Below are positions 46,787 through 57,847 of a stretch of DNA of 64,000 nt, one piece after another. The notes beneath the pieces are model-generated. The model saw only the letters and a list, made by a program, of their open reading frames with translations. It had not been told where the DNA came from and ran no database searches. The position numbers were made by a program, and so were the translations under genes. The DNA lies in NCBI RefSeq assembly GCF_001659605.2, contig NC_035174.2, positions 19,382,009-19,446,008 of the forward strand, in the 5' to 3' direction. Numbering within the stretch: the stretch's first letter is position 1; each line of letters begins with the position of its first letter. This DNA is from Manihot esculenta (lineage: Eukaryota > Streptophyta > Magnoliopsida > Malpighiales > Euphorbiaceae).

Positions 46787-47404
46787 ATCTCCTACTTCTA
46801 CTTATGCCAATCACCTATGCAGCTTATCCCATAAACATCTATGTAGTAATTATGTTTTTGCTAGGACAATATCTTAGCGAGAGGATCTGCAAGGGTACTC
46901 ACTTTATCTCCATATTCTTCCTTTCAATGATCTTTATAATCAAAAGAAATTGCAAAATACATGCTTAGATCTTTGATGAGACCTGAGTTCCTTTACTTGT
47001 GCAATGGCTCTATTGTTATCACAGTATAAGATAACTGGATCAACAATGCTAGAAATAATACCAAGTTCAAAAATGAATTTCTCGATCCAAAATGTCTCAT
47101 TTGTTACCTCAAAGGCAGAAAAGTACTCGACTTCAATTGTAGAACCTACAACGGTCTCTTGTTTGAAAATTTTTCAACTCACTGTCACGCCATTTGATGT
47201 GAAAATATAACCAAATTGTGATTTTCTATCATTAAAATTTTATTGGATACTTACATCCGAATATCCATAAATTTTGAGTTTATCAATCCCTTCATAAGTC
47301 AGAAAATTATCCTTAATTATTCTCAAGTACTCAAGGATATTTTTAAGAGCAATCCAGTGACCTTGACCTGGATCCTATAGCAGAAGCATATACATAGCAT
47401 CTCA
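46787..47404 (-). pseudogene. COP-2 copia reverse transcriptase/RNase H end
   Basis: Minus strand. With frameshifts and a stop one can read MYEMLC, GHWIALKNILEYLRIIKDNF, YGYSDVSIQ, QFGYIFTSNGVTVS, QETVVGSTIEVEYFSAFEV, WIEKFIFELGIISSI and VILYCDNNRAIAQVKELRS. These are the ordered motifs of the copia RT tail and RNase H, including the YCDNN segment. The upstream half of the same type of element lies at 53596-54333. Confidence 0.75.
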
Positions 47405-47996
47405 TACATTATGGATTAACAAATCCGTTATTAAATCTATTACTTAATAAAATTATTTGCAAATTTAGGAACCGATTTTAAAATCTGTTTACTAATTTAT
47501 TACTAAATTCGTTGCTAAATCGGTTACTAAATAAATAAATTACTTAAATAGTAAATAAATAAAAACAATACAATCTATTACTAAATTAGTAACGGATTTA
47601 GTAACAGATTAAATCCGTTATTATTTTTTGACAACAAATAAACTTTTTTATCTTTTTAAAATCACACAATTTCTTTCAATTTAGTAACGGATGTAATTCG
47701 TTACTAAATTCAAAAATTAGTAACGGATTCCTAATCCAATACTAAATTTTGGAGAAAAAAATGTCATACTTTTATTTTAGAATTCCGCTTGTTTTCATTC
47801 TAATTTAGTAATGAAAATAATCAATTACTGATTCTGTTATTAATCTAAAAAATAGTAACATATTAGTGAATTCGTTACTAAAATTTAGATAATAATACCA
47901 CTTTTTATTTTTATTCATCCTCATTTTTCTTTTAAATTTAGTTACGTATTGAATCTATTACTAAATCTGTTACTAATTAGTATATTTATATATCCA
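47405..47996. mobile_element. DNA-transposon-like subterminal repeat, left part
   Basis: Dense repetition of the short motif TTAGTAACGGATT and its complement. The same motif returns at 53260-53595 beyond COP-1. Such regularly repeated subterminal motifs are known from CACTA-type elements. The outer ends begin CATTA on both sides rather than a clean CACTA, so the class is tentative. COP-1 is inserted in it. Confidence 0.45.
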
Positions 47997-48001
47997 CGTA
48001 T

Positions 48002-48169
48002 TAATAGATAAGGATAATACTAAACCTTTTTCGAGTGTTTTGAAATAGCTTTCTGTTGTATTTAGATATGTATAACTCTCTTATTTATAGAATGTAAACG
48101 GGTTGTATGTATGTATGTATTTAAATTCATCTGTTATTCATAATAATACACATTTTTCTTGTTCTCTTA
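48002..48169 (+). repeat. 5' LTR of COP-1
   Basis: 168 bp, TAATAGATAAGG to GTTCTCTTA. It matches the 3' LTR with a few substitutions and one extra TGTA unit in a TGTATGTATG stretch. Confidence 0.9.
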
Positions 48170-48181
48170 TGGTATCAGAGC
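48170..48181 (+). other. Primer-binding site of COP-1
   Basis: TGGTATCAGAGC immediately after the LTR, complementary to initiator tRNA-Met. Confidence 0.9.
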
Positions 48182-48234
48182 CGAAAGCTTAACAACATTT
48201 TTTTCGATCCATTTTTTTTTCCCTTTCCTATGTT

Positions 48235-51200
48235 ATGGACCCGCCATCTCCTATTGTTGAGAGTACAACAACCCCTTCGGTTGTGCAATCCCCTACTGTG
48301 TCCTCTAATTCTCAACTTATTTCTATTAATGCCGTAGCGCAAGCACCTATCAAACTCACCTCCATGAATTACCAATCCTGGCATACACAGTGGTATTCGC
48401 TGTTGGTGGGGTATGATTTTCTTAAATATGTTGAGAAACCAAGTGATGTAACCATTGAATCAGATCCAATCTCGTTTCGTCAAAACTAATTAATTCGAAG
48501 TGCTCTAATAGCATCTCTTTCCCTAGATATTGTTCCTTTTATAGTTGGTGAGAAATCCGCATCTGATGTCTGGCTTACCCTGGCAAAGACGTATGCACAA
48601 CCTTCACAGGCTCGGATTATGAGTCTTAGGAAATCTCTATTCACCACTAAAAAGGGATCCCTGACTATCATTGAGTTTTTACAGAAAGTTAAAGCTATCA
48701 CCACCACTCTTGCTGCCGCCGGTGTCCTGATTTCTATGAATGAAGTCGTCCTCCATGTTCTTCATGGGTTACCCCCGGAGTATAAGGAAGTTGCCGCTGC
48801 AATTCGTGCTCAAGATACAAAGGTATCTTTTGATATTTTGCATGATAAACTTACTGATTTTGAAAGTCAGTTGGCTCGCGAATCAGATTTTGTTGCTACG
48901 CCGACTACGGTTAACTATACTGCCAAATCAGGATATGCTCGGCCTCAGTCTCAATCAACTAGGACTCGATCAAATATGTCTGCTGCGGTTTCATTACCTG
49001 GTAATTCTGGAGGAGGATCGACTTCGAAAGCAAAAGTCAAATGTCAATTTTATGATCGACCGGGTCATACCACCAAGCAGTGCTTTAAACTTAAAAAGTT
49101 GCTGCCCTGGATGTTTAACAATGATGCATCGCAGGTTGCAAATAAAACTCAGGTTAATTGTGTGACACAAACTGCACAGTCTACTGATTCTAAGTGGATC
49201 ATGGATTCTGGCGCCAATCAACATGTTGTTCAAGACTTACAGAATTTGGCAATCCATTCTGAATATGATGGCAATGGCGATATTCTTCTTGGTGATGGTC
49301 GTTCTTACCCTAAAACACATATTGGTTCTGTTCAACTTTTGTCACACTCAAAGCCCTTGCATCTGAATAATGTGTTATGTGTCCCTGCTTTAAATAAGAA
49401 TTTAGTTTATGTTTATCAGTTATGTTCTGCTAACAATGTTGAAGTTACATTTAATCCATTCCTATTTAATGTGAAGGATTTGAGCACGGAAGCGCTGCTG
49501 GTGGAAGGGAAGCCCGTTAATGGAATTTATGAATGGCCACCTGATCTGTCAGTTTTGCGAAATCCAAGTGTGAATCATATTGTTGTCCATTCATAGTCTC
49601 TCTGGCATCGTCGGCTTGGCCATCCCTCTATCCCTGTTTTGCGACTTCTTTTGAAGTAGTTTCAATTTTCAGTTGTCAATAATAATTTTTTCTGTGATTC
49701 CTGTAAGTGCAACAAAATGCACAAACTTCCATTTTCTCAATCCACAATGACCAGTTCAAAACCATTGGAATTAATTTACACTGATTTCTGGGGTCCTTCC
49801 CCGATTACTTCTGTTGATGGGTTTCGTTACTACCTGATTTTTGTCGATCACTATACTAAATATGTCTGGTTCTTTCCCTTGAAACGAAAGTCGGATATGT
49901 CTTCTATTTTTCCTGTTTATAAGAAAATGGTTGAGAATTATTTTGACACAAAAATTATTTCAATCTATTCAGGCAATGGGGAGGAATTTCATCATTTGAA
50001 GAGTTTTTTACAAGATAATGGGATTTCGCATTTTCTCACTCCGCCTTATACCCCTGAACACAATGCAATTGCTGAACGTAGGCACCGACATATTGTTGAG
50101 ACTGGACTCACCTTACTTCATTCAGCTAATTTGCCACTTTCATTTTGGTTCTATGCTTTTCAAACGGCAGTCTACTTAATTAATAGGATGCCTACTCCTA
50201 TTCTTGAAAATAATTCTCCTTTCTGGTGTCTTCATAAGAAAGAACCAAATTATGTAAAATTAAAAGTCTTCGGGTGTTTGTGCTACCCTTGGGTTAGACC
50301 CTTTAATTCCCATAAGCTTAAAAAATGCTTTGTTCCATGTGTTTTCTTAGGATACTCAATCACGCAGAGTGTGTATAAGTGCTACGATCCACTCACTTCA
50401 AAACTATATCTCTCTTGTCATGTGGAGTTTGTAGAAACAGAGTTCCCCTTTTGTACTCTTGCTCAAAACCTATAACGCCCAAATTCTTCTACCACAGATA
50501 CTTGGTCTCCCATCCATTTTATTTTACCAATTGCAGGAATTGACAGTCTCAGGGAGCCAGAATCGACGATGGCTGCTATGGCTTCCCCTTCTCCGGTTCA
50601 GTTGCAACCAACGCCAAATCCGGGAGCCACATCGGAATCCGGATCAGGAACGGATACGGGTATGGATTTTTCTGCTGGTTTAATATCTGATAATACTGAT
50701 ACTGTGGCTGTCTCTCAGTTGGATTTAGTTCCTCAAGTGCAAAATCAGTCTATTCACCCGATGATTACCAAGAGTAAAAATAATATTCGAAAGCCTATTC
50801 AGAAGTTGTGTTTGGCAATGATTTCTCAATCTCCACCTATATTATTTGTTCCTAAAATAGTGGCACAGGCACTAAAAGATCCCAAATGGAGATTGGCGAT
50901 GGAGGCTGAATATAATGCATTAATAAAGCAGAAGACTTGGAAGTTGGTTTCTCCAGATAAAGCAGCAAATGTTGTGAGTTGCAAGTGGCTATTTCGAATC
51001 AAGTCTGATGCCCAAGGAAATCTGGTGAGGTACAAAGCTCGTTTAGTAGCCAGAGGGTTCACTCAACGCCCTGGTTTTGATTTTGATCAAACTTTTTCGC
51101 CGGTTGCTAAACATCCTACTGTAAGAATAATTATATCTCTTGCTGTTATTCATGGGTGGTCTTTGAGACAAGTTGACGTTAATAATGCATTTCTGCATGG

Positions 51201-52371
51201 TGTATTGACTGAAGAGGTTTTTATGGAGCAACCCCCTGGGTTTGTCGACACAGATGCTCCTCATTATATTTGTCAATTGAAAAAGTCATTGTATGGTCTT
51301 AAGCAGGCACCAAGGGCGTGGTATTCTGAATTAACATCATTTCTTATTAGTGCTAGTTTTGAACAATCGAAATCCGACAGTTGTTTGTTTATGTCGTTCA
51401 AGAATGGTCACTGTGTCTACATTCTTATTTATGTCGACGATATCATCGTCACTGGCAGTAACTCTGTTTTGATTGAGCAGCTTATACAGTTACTTGGTGG
51501 GAAATTCTCTATCAAAGACTTGGGCCCTTTGCATTACTTCGTAGGAGTGGAAGTTACAAGAACTGAGTCTGGTATGTTTTTGTCTCAACAGAATTATGTT
51601 AGAGAGCTTTTGGAAAAAGTAAACATGCATGAATCAAAATCTGCTGCCACTCCATTATTCGTATCTATGGTATTAAGTAAATATGATTCAAATGCTTTGG
51701 ATGATGTCTCCGAATACAGGGCGATCATTGGAAGTTTGCAATACTTGTTGTTAACTAGACCGAATGTTGCTTTTGTTGTCAATAAACTCTCTCAGTATAC
51801 TCACCGGCCTACGTTCAATCACTGGGCAGCAGTGAAGAGGTTATTTCGCTATTTGGTTGGAACAATTGATCATGGTTTGATCCTGCGTAAACAATCCACA
51901 TTGAGTCTACATGCATTTTCAGATGCGGATTGGGTTGGTGATCGAGATGATCGAACATCAACAGGAGCTCACGTCATTTTTCTGGGGAGAAATCCCATCG
52001 CTTGGTTGTCGAAGAAACATAAATCCGTTGCTAGATCTTCAACGGAAGCTGAATACAGGTCAGTAGCTACAACTACAGCTAACTTGATTTGTGTACAAAA
52101 TCTGCTTCTTGAATTGAAAGTTCGAATTCCGGATAATCCAGTGATCTACTGTGATAATCTGGGGGCGACATATGTGGCTGCCAATCCAGTTTTCCACTCC
52201 AAAATGAAACACATAGCACTAGATTATCACATTGTTAGACAGAAGGTTCAAGCTGGCCATCTACGAGTTACCCATGTTTCTTCTAAAGAAAAAATTGCTG
52301 ATTTATTAACTAAGCCATTGCCAATTACAGAGTTTACAAAGTTCAAGAACAAGATTGGTGTTGGAGCTTGA
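48235..52371 (+). pseudogene. gag-pol of COP-1, interrupted
   Basis: ATG at 48235. Gag starts with a Pro/Thr/Ser-rich leader and the YQSWHTQWYSLLVGYDFL segment. A stop lies at 48487-48489 and the frame resumes (SALIASLSLDIVPF). The zinc knuckle CQFYDRPGHTTKQC has Tyr in place of its second Cys. The protease motif WIMDSGANQHV (about 49195) is intact. A stop at 49594-49596 precedes the GAG-pre-integrase motif (LWHRRLGHPS). Integrase (49717-50475) has YTDFWGP and the AERRHRHI glutamate, but the second catalytic Asp is Gly (YSGNGEEF). Stops near 50473 separate it from reverse transcriptase (50569-52371), which is open and has KWLFRIK, ARLVARGF, YVDDIIVTG and the RNase H end, to LLTKPLP. The element can no longer move by itself. 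Confidence 0.9.
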
Positions 52372-52390
52372 CCACCATCTTGTGGGGGCA

Positions 52391-52554
52391 TAATAGATAA
52401 GGATAATACTAAACCTTCTTCGAGTGTTTTGAAATAGCTTTCTGTTGTATTTAGATATGTATAACTCCCTTATTTGGAGGATGTAAACGGGTTGTATGTA
52501 TGTATTTAAATTCATCTGTTATTCATAATAATACACACTTTCCCTGTTCTCTTA
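52391..52554 (+). repeat. 3' LTR of COP-1
   Basis: 164 bp, TAATAGATAAGG to GTTCTCTTA, right after the purine tract and before CGTAT. Confidence 0.9.
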
Positions 52555-52559
52555 CGTAT

Positions 52560-53115
52560 CTTATTTCCCTTCATCGTTTCATTCATTTTCTTTCTCCTCT
52601 TCTCTCCTCATATCTTCATTTTTATGTTATCTTATTCTCTTATCCTCCTTATTATCTCTTTTTTTCTTCAATTTTCTCTTTCATTTTCTTTCATTATTCT
52701 TCATTTTATCTCTTAATTTTCATTTCATTTTTTTATTTTCTCTCACATTCTTTTCCCTTTTCTTTCGTTTTCTCTTCTACTTTCTATCATTTTTCTTTTC
52801 TTTTTTCTCGTTATTCTTTCATTTATTTTCTTTTCTCTCATGTTCTTTAACTTTTCCTTTCATTCTTTTCTATTTTCTTCATTTTCTCTTTTGTTTTTCT
52901 TCATTTTCTCTTCATCTTTGTCACATTTTCTTCCATTTTCTTTTCTTTTTCCTCTTTTTTTCTTATTTTTTTCTTATTTTCTTTAATTTCTCCCTTTTTC
53001 TTATTTTTTCTTCATTTTTATCATTTTTCTTCTATTTTCATTGTTCCTTATTTTCTTCCATTCAATCACATTTTTCCATTTTCTTGGATTTTTCTCATAT
53101 AATTTTATAATAATT
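52560..53115. repeat. About 550-bp pyrimidine-rich tract
   Basis: Almost pure T and C on the plus strand with a loose TTTTC/TCATT rhythm. Long frames across it are compositional artefacts. It could form unusual DNA structure such as a triplex. Confidence 0.9.
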
Positions 53116-53259
53116 TTTTCATAAAATTAAAAAAATTTAAAATACTAAAGTTAATATTAATGTCAAATATAATGACAAAATTAATAGTTTAGCATAATTA
53201 AATTAATATTTAATTTAAAATATAATGAAAAAATTAATAGTTTAATATAAATTTTTAAA

Positions 53260-53595
53260 TATTTTTAAAAATTAGTAACAAATTTAGTAACAAAATATAG
53301 TTTCGATCTATTTTATTATTTTATCAAATTAGTAATGAATTAATAACGGATTTTTGTCCATTACTAAATTTATTAACGGATTTAATTTTCATATTTTTTT
53401 TATTTTTTTATTTTATTAAATTAGTAATTGATTTAAAATATGTTATTAAATTCCATTATAAAATTAGTAATGGTGTAGCAATGAGGTTTATAGTAACATA
53501 TGTAAATTTATTACTAATTTGTTATTAAATATATTAGTAATGGATTTTTCATGGATTAGTAAAGAAAAAATCTGTTACTAATCTAAAAAAATCTT
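53260..53595. mobile_element. DNA-transposon-like subterminal repeat, right part
   Basis: TTAGTAACGGATT-type motifs as at 47405-47996. The outer end on the minus strand reads CATTACAAGATTTTT, like a mutated CACTACAAG terminus, and abuts copia coding sequence. Confidence 0.45.
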
Positions 53596-54333
53596 GTAAT
53601 GTTGTGTCTTAAGATAAATGTCATTTAGAGAGATAGAATGATGTGAAACAGGCAAGAATCCTCTCTTGGATTCCTCCATACTAAACCGTTTTAGTACTGT
53701 GTCAATGTATGTAGATTGGAATAAGCCAAGCAACCTCTTAAATATATATCTATGGATCTTAATTCCCAAAATATAAGTTGTTTCTCCCATATCCTTTATG
53801 AAAAAATTCTTAAATAATGAAATATTTATAGATTATAATAATGAAATGTCATTTCCTATTATTAATATGTCACCTACATATAAAATAAGGAATACAACTC
53901 CACTCCCACTAACCTTCTTATATATACAAGGGTCATCTATATTTTTGACAAAATCAAACTATTTAATTGTTTCATCAAAATGGATGTTCCAATTCCATAA
54001 AACTTGCTTAGTGATAAAATTTCACCAAAGTCAACACATTGCCTTTATGTGTAACCTTTAGGAACTAGCCTAGTCTTGTATGTATGTACATTACCTTCTA
54101 TGTTAGTTTTTCTCTAAAAAAACCCACTTGCACCTAATAGGTTTTATTGTTTCATATGCATAAATCAAAGTCCATACTTGGTTAGTGTACATGGAATCTA
54201 TTTCATATTTAATCAATGTTAGACATTGCTTTCTCGTACTTGTTAGCCTCATCAGGCATTAGTAAAACATCATTATGGGTCTCCATGAGAAGATATAACC
54301 TTATTAGAGCACGACTTGTTCTAACAAATCTAT
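53596..54333 (-). pseudogene. COP-2 copia reverse transcriptase, upstream half
   Basis: Minus-strand reading gives YILGIKIHRYIFKRLLGLFQ, then TYIDTVLKRFSMEESKRGF, the standard copia segment after the YVDD motif; the more upstream part is broken. It stops after LKTQ at the DNA-transposon-like end. The continuation of the domain is at 46787-47404, so the two pieces probably were one element. Its 3' flank near 54283-54330 shares sequence with the copia fragment at 23305-23350. Confidence 0.7.
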
Positions 54334-55291
54334 TGTAATACCCGGCTAGACTCCGGTATAGGAATTCCTACCGTCCGGTGGAATCTCGAGTGTTGGAGAC
54401 CTCTAGAAGGGTAAAATCATGTTTTATAAAATGTTTTAATGTATTTTATGTTTTTAAGCTAGAAGGAAAATGAGTTTTTGCATGAAAATGACCTTGGAGG
54501 AAAACTCAGGTTTGGCCGCCGAACCTCAAAGTTCGGCTGCCAAATGTGCATGCGCTTCAGGTGTGCCTTAGGCTCCCGAAAGCATAAGTGAGGGAAGTCC
54601 AGGTTCGGCCGCCTAACCTCATGTTCGGCCGCCGAACATGGCATGCATGCGGAGGCACGTTCGGCCCCCGAATGTGGCCTGGTCAGCCACCTATAAAAGG
54701 GTCCCTTAGCCGAAACGGGTGAGCTTTTCTCCCCATTTTTGGCCAAGGTGAGCTCTCCGCCGTCCCTCGCCGATTTTGAGTTTCTTCCTTCCATCCTTCA
54801 TGATTTTTATGAGTTTGCAACTTTGTTTTGAAGATTTTTGAGCATAAAGCAAGTTTTGAAGCTTGGAAGACTCAGGAGCTCTCTCCCTCCGTTCTCCAAG
54901 TTTAGGTCGCCTCCCCTCTCAATCTTCAAGAGGTAAGGGTAGATCTTGAACTCTTATTATGTTTTAATCAAGTTTTAAGTTGATTCTTGGGGAAGGATGC
55001 ATGTGTTAGAGTTTATGCATGTTGATAGGGTTTTTGTGAGTTTATGACAATGTGAGTTGATGTGTTGCTTTTGATGTGTTGTAGTTGGGGTTTAGGATAG
55101 TTTGAAGCCCCTAGGAGCCGATGTATGTATCTATGCATGTTTTGGATGAGTTGTATGCTTGATTGGAATGGAATGGGAGGCTTTTGTGCATGAAGAGCCG
55201 AGTTTCTGCCCTTTTGGCAAAAACCAGGTTCGGCAGCCGAAGGACTTTCGGCCGCCGAACCTGCCTGGGAGGCAAGCCTTTCGGCTGCCGA
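54334..55291 (+). repeat. GYP-A: first 958 bp of a gypsy LTR
   Basis: Starts TGTAATACCCGGC and follows the GYP-B LTR, with TATA box and palindromes, until it is cut by GYP-B at 55292 inside a TTCGGCTGCCGA motif. Its remainder must lie beyond the window. Confidence 0.85.
54692..54698 (+). promoter_or_regulatory. TATA box of LTR A
   Basis: TATAAAA followed by GGGTCCCTTAGCC, the same context as in both LTRs of GYP-B. Confidence 0.6.
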
Positions 55292-57577
55292 TGTAATACC
55301 CGGCTAGACTCCGGTATCGGAATTCTTACCGTCCGGTGGAATCTCGGATGTCGGAAGCCTCTAGTAGGGTAGAATCATGTTTTCATAAAATGTTTTAATG
55401 TATTTCATGATTTTAAGTAAAAAGGAAATGAGTTTTTGCATCAAAACAACATTGGAGGAAAACTCAGGTTCGACCGCCGAACCTCAAGTTCGGCCGCCGA
55501 ACATGCAGGCATTTCGGGTGTGCCTTAGGCCCCCGAAGGCATAAGTGAGGGAAGTCCAGGTTCGACCGCCGAACCTCAAGTTTGGCCACCGAACATGGCA
55601 TGCATGAGGAGGCACGTTCGGCCCTCGAACGTGGCCTGGCCAGCCACTATAAAAGGGTCCCTTAGCCGAAATGGGCGAGCTTTTCTCCCCATTTTCGGCC
55701 AAGGTGAGCTCTCCACCGTCCCTCACCAATCTTTGAGTTCTTCCTTCAAATCTTTCACGATTTTCACAAGTTTTCATCTTGTTTTGAAGATTTTCAAGTT
55801 TGGAGCAAGTTTTGAGCTTAGAGACCCAAGGAAGTTGAAAATCTCCCATCTCCAAGATTAGGTCGTCTCTCTCTCGATCTTCAAGAGGTAAGAGCCGATC
55901 TTAAGCTCATTGCATGTTTTGAGTAAATTTTATGAAGATCTATGGGGTAGAATGCATGTTTAGCTTATGGTTAGGTTTATGAGTTTATGTTGTGTTTTTG
56001 AACAATGTGGCTTGCTAATGCACGTTTGATGTGTTGTAGATGGGGTTTTAGATAGTTTGAAGCCCCTAGGAGCTTGTATGCTTGTGTATGTGTGTTGTAG
56101 AATAGGTTTATGCATGTTTGGATGGAATGGGAGGCGTATATGCATAGAAGAGCTGAGTTTCTGCCACTAAGGGAGAAACCAGGTTCGGCAGCCGAAGGAA
56201 CTTTCGGCCCCCGAACATGCTTGTGGAAGCAGCCTTCGGCTGCCGAAGCTTGCCCCCGAAAGGAGAATTTCATCTCTGTCTGGGAGTTTCGGCCGCCGAA
56301 AGTGCCGCCGAACATGCATGAGTTTCGCCTCTGTCTGGGAGTTTTGGCCGCCGAAGGTGCCGCCGAACCTGCCTGACTTTCGGCTCTGGAGGGACTTTCG
56401 GCCGCCGAACCTGCCGCCGAAAGTGCCCTGTCCAGCCTTCCTTTGCATGTTTTTGCATGGATGTTTTGAGGTGTTTTAGAGGGTTTTTGGGGGATGTTTT
56501 TTTTAGAATTATGTTCTAGTTGTTGGTCCCTCATTTGAGTCCACCTGTGTAGGTTCGGACCCGAGGAACCGAGAACCTCAGCAGTGAGTCAGCTGCTTCA
56601 GTCAGTGTCAGAGCTAGCCAGAGGTGAATAGAATAAACTCTTATGTTTTAAATAAATGAAAGTTTTAACATGAATCATCCATCATAAATGCCATGTGATA
56701 TTTTAGGTTGTTTGCATTAGAATTCACGAATATGTTGCATTGCATATCTTGATGTTGTTGTGGATGGATGTTGGATGACCCATTGGTCCTCAGTATGATG
56801 AGATATGATATGATATGTAAGACTAGGTGTGGCCTGCACTACGCCCCTGGCACTATGTAAGGGAAAGACCGGGTGTGGCCTGCACTACGCCCCCGGCACA
56901 GTTGGACATGTATGTTATGTTTTATGTAAGAGAAAGACCAGGTGTGGCCTGCACTACGCCCCTGGCACAGTTGGACTATGTAGAGGACCCTTGGTGACAA
57001 GTCCATCCTTGATGTGATATGGTTGTGATGTGATGCATTACATGATAGCATGTGTTTTAAATTGTTATTATTATTCTGCTCACTGGGCTCTTGTAGCTCA
57101 CCCCTTTTCCCCTTAACCCCCAGGTTTGCAGGTACAGGGTAGACCAGGAGATCAGCAGGAGTAAAGTCTGTGTATGTAATAGTTAGAAGTTGTGGACATG
57201 ATGAAATCATAATGTAATGTCTTATGTAGTCATGTCATGTAATAATGATATTGTGGATTAGAGATTGTGCTTGACTCTATGTGTAAGGTATCCCTTTTAA
57301 TACATGATCTTAGATGTTTATGTCAACCAACTCAGCATATATTGTATTGCCCATTGGGGCATTGTTGAGATCCCACTGAGGGGTCATGATTATGTTTAGT
57401 GCATGCACAGGTTGAGTTTGGTGTATGAATGTAAGGAAAGGTTTTAATTTTTATGTATGTTGTTGTATGGGATTAAACAGGTTCACAGGTTGCATGTTAG
57501 GCTTGCTACGGGTCCCGGCGGCCTTAAGCCGATCTGGATCCTAGCGCCGGTAGCGGTCCAATTTTCGGGTCGTTACA
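55292..57577 (+). repeat. 5' LTR of GYP-B
   Basis: 2286 bp, TGTAATACCCGGC to GGGTCGTTACA. It includes a TATA box at 55648, palindromic TTCGGCCGCCGAA-type motifs (55468-55520, 56180-56430) and a tandem block with GGTGTGGCCTGCACTACGCC (three units, 56825-56970). Confidence 0.93.
55648..55654 (+). promoter_or_regulatory. TATA box of GYP-B 5' LTR
   Basis: TATAAAA with GGGTCCC downstream. It is conserved among LTR A, both B LTRs and, in a variant, GYP-1. Confidence 0.6.
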
Positions 57578-57580
57578 GAG

Positions 57581-57592
57581 TGGTATCAGAGC
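57581..57592 (+). other. Primer-binding site of GYP-B
   Basis: TGGTATCAGAGC three bases after the 5' LTR, complementary to initiator tRNA-Met. Confidence 0.92.
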
Positions 57593-57847
57593 CCTAGGTT
57601 CATATGATCGGACCTAGAGTGTCGGGCTCATAGATGTTATAGAAGGTCAAGCACAATAGGAAAGGTCATGTCCACTAGGATAGGATGTGGAGTCCTGCCT
57701 TGTATAATGATGTGAAATGTCATGATAATATGCATGTGCATTAATGTTATGATTGTTATGTGATGTATGCGATGCGGGTTCATGTGTTCCCACATGAACC
57801 ATATGATGCTAATGTTTACGTATTTTGTGCTGTTTTCAGAAAACAGG

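Larger units (their letters stand above)
48002..52554 (+). mobile_element. COP-1: full-length Ty1/copia element
   Basis: 4553 bp with 5-bp target duplication CGTAT (47997-48001 and 52555-52559). It has LTRs of 168 bp (48002-48169) and 164 bp (52391-52554), a primer site TGGTATCAGAGC (48170-48181) and a purine tract TGTGGGGGCA (52381-52390). Domain order is gag, protease, integrase, reverse transcriptase, RNase H, as in copia. Short LTRs and coding style suggest the Ale/Retrofit group. LTR ends are TAATAG and TCTTA instead of TG and CA. Several stops and lost catalytic residues make it defective. Confidence 0.93.

Noticed and set aside
52500..52850. 116-codon plus-strand frame rich in Ser, Phe, Leu
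   Set aside because: It starts in the COP-1 LTR and runs through the pyrimidine tract; purely compositional.
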